Source: Colocasia esculenta (taxonomy: Eukaryota > Streptophyta > Magnoliopsida > Alismatales > Araceae). Taken from it: a stretch of DNA of 64,000 nt. The translations under genes and the position numbers were made by a program. Positions 58,825 through 64,000 of the stretch are shown piece by piece; the stretch's first letter is position 1, and every line of letters starts with the position of its first letter. The notes beneath the pieces were generated by a model. The model was given only the letters and a program-made list of their open reading frames with translations. It did not search any database and had not been told where the DNA came from. The stretch lies in contig CM024761.1 in the NCBI GenBank assembly GCA_014218235.1, forward strand, positions 90,645,968-90,709,967. Direction: 5' to 3'.

Positions 58825-59336
58825 CTAATTATATACACAGATAAATTATCAGCATGTGTGAAAAAAACTAGAATTTGCAATAGAGGAGAGAGAGAGAGGG
58901 AAGGGGAATCAGAGAAAGTTGGAGTCTACATATGGCAAGGCAAACCAACAAAAATGTATAAAGCACGCAAAGCAAATATGATTAGAGGCTATTGTGTCAC
59001 AAATTGTCGAACAACAAGCATGCATGTGTGCAGGATAACATTTGTGGGCACCAGTGGGAAGAAGAATGAGACCTGGAGCGACAAGTTCTCTTGGCATAGC
59101 TCGTGTCCCCGAGGCTTCCATTCATGTGGAAAGTTCTACCCACGTCCATGGCCAGAAACAGCTCTGCGAGCTGCTGCTAGCTGCTGTCGAGTAGATAAGA
59201 AATTTAAAACCCAACAAACAAGTAGGCAGCTTGATGGTGATTGTTGGCCGGAGCTGGTCTACCAGCCAAGGTAGGTGACGGAAAGTTGGAAACAAAGCAA
59301 GGGGCGTACCACAATAGACTAGATAGATCCCCAGAT

Positions 59337-59349
59337 GGGGGGGGGGGGG
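59337..59349 (+). repeat. Run of 13 G
   Basis: A homopolymer of G just downstream of the plant mobile domain exon on the minus strand (poly-C there). Its length is likely uncertain in the assembly. Confidence 0.85.
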
Positions 59350-59367
59350 TAGGGGATCAGTCCTTAC

Positions 59368-59756
59368 ATCCAGATGTTGAGGTACAGCTTCAACCATCCA
59401 CTGTGGAGGGCCTTCCTGGAGGCCGTGGAATTCAGGGCCTTTCGGTTCCAATCCTTCTTATCTTCCAATGAAGTAAGGTGATCTGTGAGTGGCTCTGGCC
59501 TCACTGCCGGCTCCCCTAGCAAGGGCAGACCGACGAGGACAGCCATGTCCTCCAGCGTGGGAGTGACCTCCCCCCATGGGAACACGAAGGTGTTCATCTC
59601 CACGCACCACAGCCACTGCACCAACTTGGAAACAAGATCTGGTTGGCCCCAGATCTTCAAAGTTGATGCCTTGATGGTTAAGCAGATGCCCGCGGCATCC
59701 CATTCCTAGCCGTAGAGCGGCTCCATCTTCTCGACCCAGGCCCCCTCTATGTGCTG
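59368..59756 (-). pseudogene. Plant mobile domain exon captured by the CACTA
   Basis: On the minus strand, from an acceptor TTTTGGCAG to a donor GTAAGG, 389 nt encode WVEKMEPLYG, a stop, then EWDAAGICLTI, LVQWLWCVEMNTFVFPWGEV and TPTLEDMAVLVGLPLLGEP. This is the hallmark core of the plant mobile domain (PMD, also called aminotransferase-like plant mobile domain), found in MAIN/MAIL proteins and in several plant transposons. It may come from a host gene or from a transposon-borne copy. One in-frame TAG lies before the core. A possible first exon with MHRRRLWASSS near 59877 is upstream. Confidence 0.85.
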
Positions 59757-60238
59757 CTGCCAAAATCAAGGGAGAGAGAGGAATACCGATAGAGGAAGCG
59801 ATGAGATGGAGGCTGCAACCGGTGATGGTGGTCAGAGCCAGGGACGATGAAGCCCAAAGCCGACGGCGATGCATTTGCACGATCAATGATGAAGCCAAGC
59901 CCTAGCCTTCGCGGAGGAGAAAAGGGGGGTGGACTTCGGGGGAAAAGTCTGGTAAAACCTAGCGAGGGTTTATTTTGAAGTGCGTGTAAAAGTTAATAGT
60001 AATATTTTATTATATATTTACCATAATCTATTTTGTAAGTATATGATTTTATTATATGCTTACAGTATCATGCCATAGGGATAGGTACATCTTAAAATTT
60101 TATGAACAAAATTCGTCCTATATCCTTACGACACATACAATTCGTAGGTATAGATATGTCTATCCATACGAATAGCGTACGAATATATTGAACCATACGA
60201 AACTTTCGTAGGCAGAGCTAAGATTTCTTGTAGTGACT

Positions 60239-61016
60239 CATGAATTCTAACACATGTCTATTAGTGATACTAACATCATATCTACCTCATTAAACATGAT
60301 CATATGTCACATATTCTCACATTTTACTTACTATTTTAACATAAAAGTAATTTAATCACATGGTTTCACATTCTCACATATGGAAGCACATTATCACATC
60401 ACTTTTACATAGTCACTTTGCACATTCACACTTAATGCACATCTTTTGTTGTGACACATAGTCCAAACTACCATAAAGGACACATCACACACATATCACA
60501 TACCCGTCACCTAGGCAATATAGTGACAAATCTTGGTAACTGCGCAGAACCGGGTGAAGTGCTCTCCACCCTAACCAGTGGTACTTGTCCACCTCCAGGA
60601 TTTCATCCTGATGCCCACAGGATATCGCATACACATTGAGCCTTCCCATAGGGACTTTTCTACAGTACGACTCCACAGCCTTCTATGGTAGCAGTGTCAA
60701 TTTCGGTACATTAATCACTTAATCAAATTCATCACTTTGGTCACATGATTAACACATTTATTTATGCACTTATTAACCAATTTACATGCTCATGATTCAA
60801 ACACATATCTCAAGTTACAGAAATGATCATGATTGTCTAGTAGTGTTAAAACATGCTTAACAGAACCTAATCATGGTGCTAATCATTATAAAAACCTCAC
60901 TTTTAATTAATCATGTTTAACATGACCATTAATGGCGTATAACTGGAAACAGTAGTCACAGATGTTAGAATATGCTCAAATTTTAATCGCAGATCCTATA
61001 CATGGAATATGTCAAA
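60239..61016 (-). repeat. 5' LTR of element H, second part
   Basis: This continues the H LTR after the CACTA. The stretch at 60450-60700 matches A LTR 6210-6450 in order (TGTGACACATAG, AACTGCGCAGAACCGGG, CTCCAGGATTT). It is cut at 61016 by a second LTR start, so the remaining H LTR is not in view. Confidence 0.82.
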
Positions 61017-61719
61017 TGTAACGACCCTCTTTATACAGGTACGATTATATCAATCCACGTCGATATAAAGTACGTCGTCACAGTGGGACATGTACCCAAC
61101 ACAACGTAGTAGGTAGAGATGTACACAAATAACAAAGGAAAGTATAGTGGAAGAAAAGAAATTCTTATTCCATCATCATTACACACATCCCACGGTGTAT
61201 ATAGTAGCAATGAAAATAAACACAGTCCATAACATAACATTGTTCACATACTAGTAAATGGAAAGTACAATCTATAAAGATAATCCTCCAATCGCGCAGC
61301 TACTCATCTCGCTCAGAGTCACTCATCACTAACTCCTCCTCTATCTCAGGAACACCTATCTCACCTATATGTTAAAGCACGGATGAGTCTTCACAAAAGA
61401 CTCAGCAAGCAACCTATTGGCACATCCTTACGCATATCACATTCATGCTACTCAATTCAACATAAAAGAAATTTTACCACATTGTTCATGTCATATTTAA
61501 ACAAATACAATGAATAATCCATAGCATGCTATCTCCACATGGCTGAACTTAAATCATGGTATCAATTATAACTCAATCATAACATATTTCCAAATAACTT
61601 GATCATGAAATTAAACACATGTTAACTAGCAAATCTAGCATGATGTCTAACACTTTTCACATGCTTTTATAACACATATTCATACATTTTTCTTGCTGTT
61701 TTGACATAATTATAACATG
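61017..61719 (-). repeat. LTR start I, same family as H, inserted in the H LTR
   Basis: Begins TGTAACGACCCTCTTTATAC and repeats the order seen from 54464 (GTCACAGTGGGACATGTACCC and GCTCAGAGTCACTC-type landmarks). The five bases before it, TCAAA, are the probable target duplication. It is interrupted at 61719 by element J and its end lies outside the window. Confidence 0.75.
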
Positions 61720-62400
61720 TGTTGCCCAGCTAGCTAGCCCAGAGGGAGGGGTGAATGGGATATTAAAATTTTGATCACTTTAAAACCTGTCCACAAAAAC
61801 AATCACACAAAACACACTTCGATAGATGTTAGTGTTAGTAAAAAGATGATAGAAAACACAGAGCAATCAAACACACGACACAAGGAATTTATCCTGGTTC
61901 GAACCTCCTCTCCACAGGAGTCCTACGTCCAGTACCTGAGCAACAACTCAGGATTTCACTACCTAAGGGTACAGTCCCCCTCAAGGACACTTACACACCC
62001 AGTCGCAGCTGGTTTTCTCTTCACAACCCGAAGAAGAATTACAACACCCTGGATCCCACCAGGTCTTCCTTCTACACGAAGGGAAAACAAACACCTTGGA
62101 ACCCACCAAGTCTTCCTTCTACACGAAGGGAAAGTACACAGGAATGTGTTCAGGAAAACAAGCCCCTGGATCAAGCTAACAGCACAATGCTTGATCCGAA
62201 GCGAATACTGAGAGGAAGAAAATGAGCAGTAATGAACTCTCTCAGTACACAGAAATGCTCTCTCTCTAAGATCTACACTCGATGCAAAGAGCTAAGAGCT
62301 AGACAAGCAGAGGAGTGAAGTTTCTCTCTTCAAGATGCTCGCAGAAAACTTGTAAAAGATTGTCGTAAGTGTTGTTCTTCTTTTTGGAGCTTCAATCTTC

Positions 62401-62408
62401 TATATATG
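62401..62408 (-). promoter_or_regulatory. TATA-like box of the J LTR
   Basis: CATATATA on the minus strand lies downstream of the motif array and is the only clear TATA candidate in this LTR. Confidence 0.45.
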
Positions 62409-62855
62409 TCTTTTATTTGAAATTGAACATTGAAGTGTCCGTTATCTCTAAGCTTTTGTTTACGTTAGACTGCATGGCACTGTAGAGCTTTCAGTCAACG
62501 GTCGTTAGCTTTCCATGCACGCAAAGAGAGAGAATCCTCTTTGATATCCTTCGGCTTCTATTGTGTCCAACGTTGTATCGAGATGTGCTGTCAGAGACCT
62601 TCACCCATTAAAAGCTTAAACGATGGACAGCTAAGCTGTCTCTCAGTGTCAGTCAACGTTAAGAAAGATTTTATACCGAAATGGAAATTCCATTCTGTTC
62701 TTCTAAAAAGATGTTTATAGTATAAGCATGAAAATAGAAGATATCGTTTGTATGTAGTGCAGTGATATGCTTAGTCATAATAAATGCATAGATGTGAGAT
62801 AAAAGCGAGGGAAGACTTTGACTTTTCAAACTATCTGAGAATAGGTTTGAATATC

Positions 62856-63610
62856 AAGTCGTTATACATCATGAAATCGATATGATCATGACTTATGAAA
62901 TCGTTGTGTTGATGAGTCGTTATTCATGTGAATCGTTATACATTCATAAGCAAATCGATGTACACACAAATAGTTATGCATTAATGACTGAATCGTTGTA
63001 AGGACAAATCATTATGATACTATCAGCAAATCGTAATGGACAAGTCGTTATAACCAAAACGTTATGAGCAAATCGTTGTTTCACTTGTCGAGTCGATATG
63101 GTGAACGATTCGTTGTTTAATGTATCGAATCGTTACGGAGACCAAGTCGTTATGTAACTTAATGAATCGTTACAGTGACTGAGTCGTTGTGTAACTTATC
63201 AAATCGTTATGAGACTTAATGAGTCGTTGTGAAACTGAAATCGTTGTGAGAGCAAATCGTTGTTCTCACTTAAGAAATCGTTGCGATAACCAAATCGTTA
63301 TGAGCTAGGAATCGATGTGCACACTCATCGAATCGTTACGAGAGCAAATCGTTGCGATCTTTTAGCGAATCGTTATGAGAGGCAAATCATTGTGATCTCT
63401 TAGCGAATCGTTATGAGAGGCAAATCCTTGTGTTCTCTTAGCGAATCGTTATGAGAGGTAAATCATTGCGATCTTTTAGCGAATCGTTATGAGATAGACT
63501 TCAATAGAATGGCGATGACTTTTGAAATCGTTATAGAACCAAAATCGATGAGAATGAGGAAATCGTTATGATTCTAAGGAAATCATTATAACAACTAGAG
63601 AGTCGATGTG
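62856..63610. promoter_or_regulatory. Directional motif array RAATCGTTRTG in the J LTR
   Basis: About 40 copies of RAATCGTTRTG and one- or two-base variants (TCGAT, TCATT) lie in one orientation over 755 bp, so the mean spacing is about 19 bp. Near the end the array becomes a regular 38-bp tandem repeat with motif starts at 63368, 63406, 63444 and 63482, each unit holding two motif copies. It lies in the upstream half of the LTR, before the TATA-like box on the element strand. Confidence 0.85.
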
Positions 63611-63805
63611 TACTTAGAAAATTATATGCCCTGAACTTTAAATTGCTGGTATGAAGAATACTTACCAGTTTAGCTTGTTTTTCTTTGTTAATTTTCTGTG
63701 CTCAAATCTCATAGAAAATATGTTAGAAATGCACATTGTGTTAGTTTTGTTAATCACCAAAATAGATATGTAATTCATTTAAATTACATGGGGAAAATCT
63801 ATTCA

Positions 63806-63938
63806 TTAATCTCCCCCTTTTTGGTGATGACAAAACATAGCAATAATCAAAGAAGTTCTGAAATAAATTTAAGTAAGATTGCGGAATTAACATGAGACAT
63901 GTATTTCAGAAATACTATATTTCTCCCCTTTTTTGTCA
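63806..63938 (-). other. Two polypurine tracts of element J
   Basis: On the minus strand AAAAAGGGGGAGATTAA abuts the LTR (63806-63822) and a second AAAAAAGGGGAGAA lies at about 63921-63935. Both follow a GTCA-containing stretch. The doubled arrangement matches element E. Confidence 0.7.
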
Positions 63939-64000
63939 TTAAGCAAAAAGATGCACGAGGAGACAAAGAAGAAAGGAGAAAAGATGGATGAGAGAGCACA
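63939..64000 (-). mobile_element. Interior of element J, running off the window
   Basis: Purine-rich plus-strand sequence with no recognisable coding region in the few bases available. The coding part of J would lie to the right. Confidence 0.45.

Larger units (their letters stand above)
55072..60235. mobile_element. CACTA transposon carrying host gene fragments
   Basis: The ends are CACTACAGGAAAATC at 55072 and, inverted, CACTACAAGAAATC ending at 60235. The 3-bp duplication ACT is at 55069-55071 and 60236-60238. Subterminal regions carry repeated CCATAAG/CGTAAG/CGTAGG words in both orientations, as expected for transposase binding sites. I find no transposase ORF, so it is non-autonomous. 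It contains a SABATH methyltransferase exon, a plant mobile domain exon, a minisatellite and a TA microsatellite. Confidence 0.9.
61720..63805 (-). repeat. 3' LTR of SIRE-like element J
   Basis: The left edge, TGTTGCCCAG, read on the minus strand is the LTR end CTGGGCAACA. A stretch CACCCCTCCCTCTGGG just inside it parallels the CCCCCCTTCTAG near the end of the E LTR. The right edge is placed at 63805 because a polypurine tract on the minus strand abuts it and the LTR would then start TGAATAG. Five bases before 61720, ACATG, are the expected target duplication. A TATA-like word lies at 62401-62408 and a motif array at 62856-63610. The open frame at 61771-62211 shows no known domain. Confidence 0.7.

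Noticed and set aside
61771..62211. 146-codon ORF in the J LTR
   Set aside because: No recognisable domain; it runs antisense to the element through the LTR and is rich in words typical of SIRE-like LTRs.
62856..63610. CRISPR-like array
   Set aside because: The repeat is about 11 bp, degenerate and irregularly spaced, lies in a plant LTR, and there are no cas genes. It is a motif array or minisatellite.

Overview
This window is repeat-rich nuclear DNA of a flowering plant, most likely a eudicot and probably heterochromatic. I see no intact host gene. The evidence for a plant is the element set: Ty3/gypsy chromoviruses with an integrase chromodomain, a SIRE-like Ty1/copia element with an extra 3' ORF, a plant L1-type LINE with a DUF4283-like ORF1, and a CACTA transposon carrying pieces of a SABATH methyltransferase gene and a plant mobile domain gene. 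Nearly every retroelement start carries a binding site for initiator-Met tRNA.

Layout. Positions 1-27574 are a nest read mostly on the minus strand. Element C (LTRs about 3.06 kb, only 2.04 kb of non-coding interior) has element B inserted in its right LTR (5039-25326, target duplication GGTTG). Element A is inserted in B's left LTR (5289-16167, duplication ACTAY). A fragment of a further element, D (1-130), interrupts C's left LTR. Positions 27575-28658 are unassigned AT-rich DNA with a 36-bp tandem repeat. Positions 28659-43620 look like one solo LTR (F) split by a complete copia element E on the plus strand (29528-40787, duplication GGAGG). Positions 43621-46300 hold an LTR-like block (G), a LINE ORF1 relic and a short LTR-like scrap. 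Positions 46300-61016 are the remains of a second A-family element (H, minus), interrupted by a nearly full-length LINE (48371-54318, 13-bp duplication) and by a CACTA element (55072-60235, duplication ACT). Positions 61017-64000 are an LTR start (I) interrupted by the 3' LTR of another SIRE-like element (J), which runs off the window.

How the parts work together. The autonomous-type elements carry gag, protease, reverse transcriptase, RNase H and integrase, but every coding region here is broken. A and its relative H have two small in-frame introns in gag. The LINE ORF1 and ORF2 overlap as ATGA.

Most interesting signal. Element E carries phased arrays of the palindrome CTGTCGACAG. One array lies just upstream of the LTR TATA box. 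A second array and a separate pair lie in the interior. The pair sits about 90 bp upstream of a TATA-like box that precedes an extra ORF (37986-39207), the same geometry as in the LTR. Element J has an unrelated motif (RAATCGTTRTG, about 40 copies, mean spacing about 19 bp) in the corresponding upstream part of its LTR. This suggests family-specific binding-site arrays in SIRE-like LTRs, possibly tied to the accessory protein. That role is inference only.
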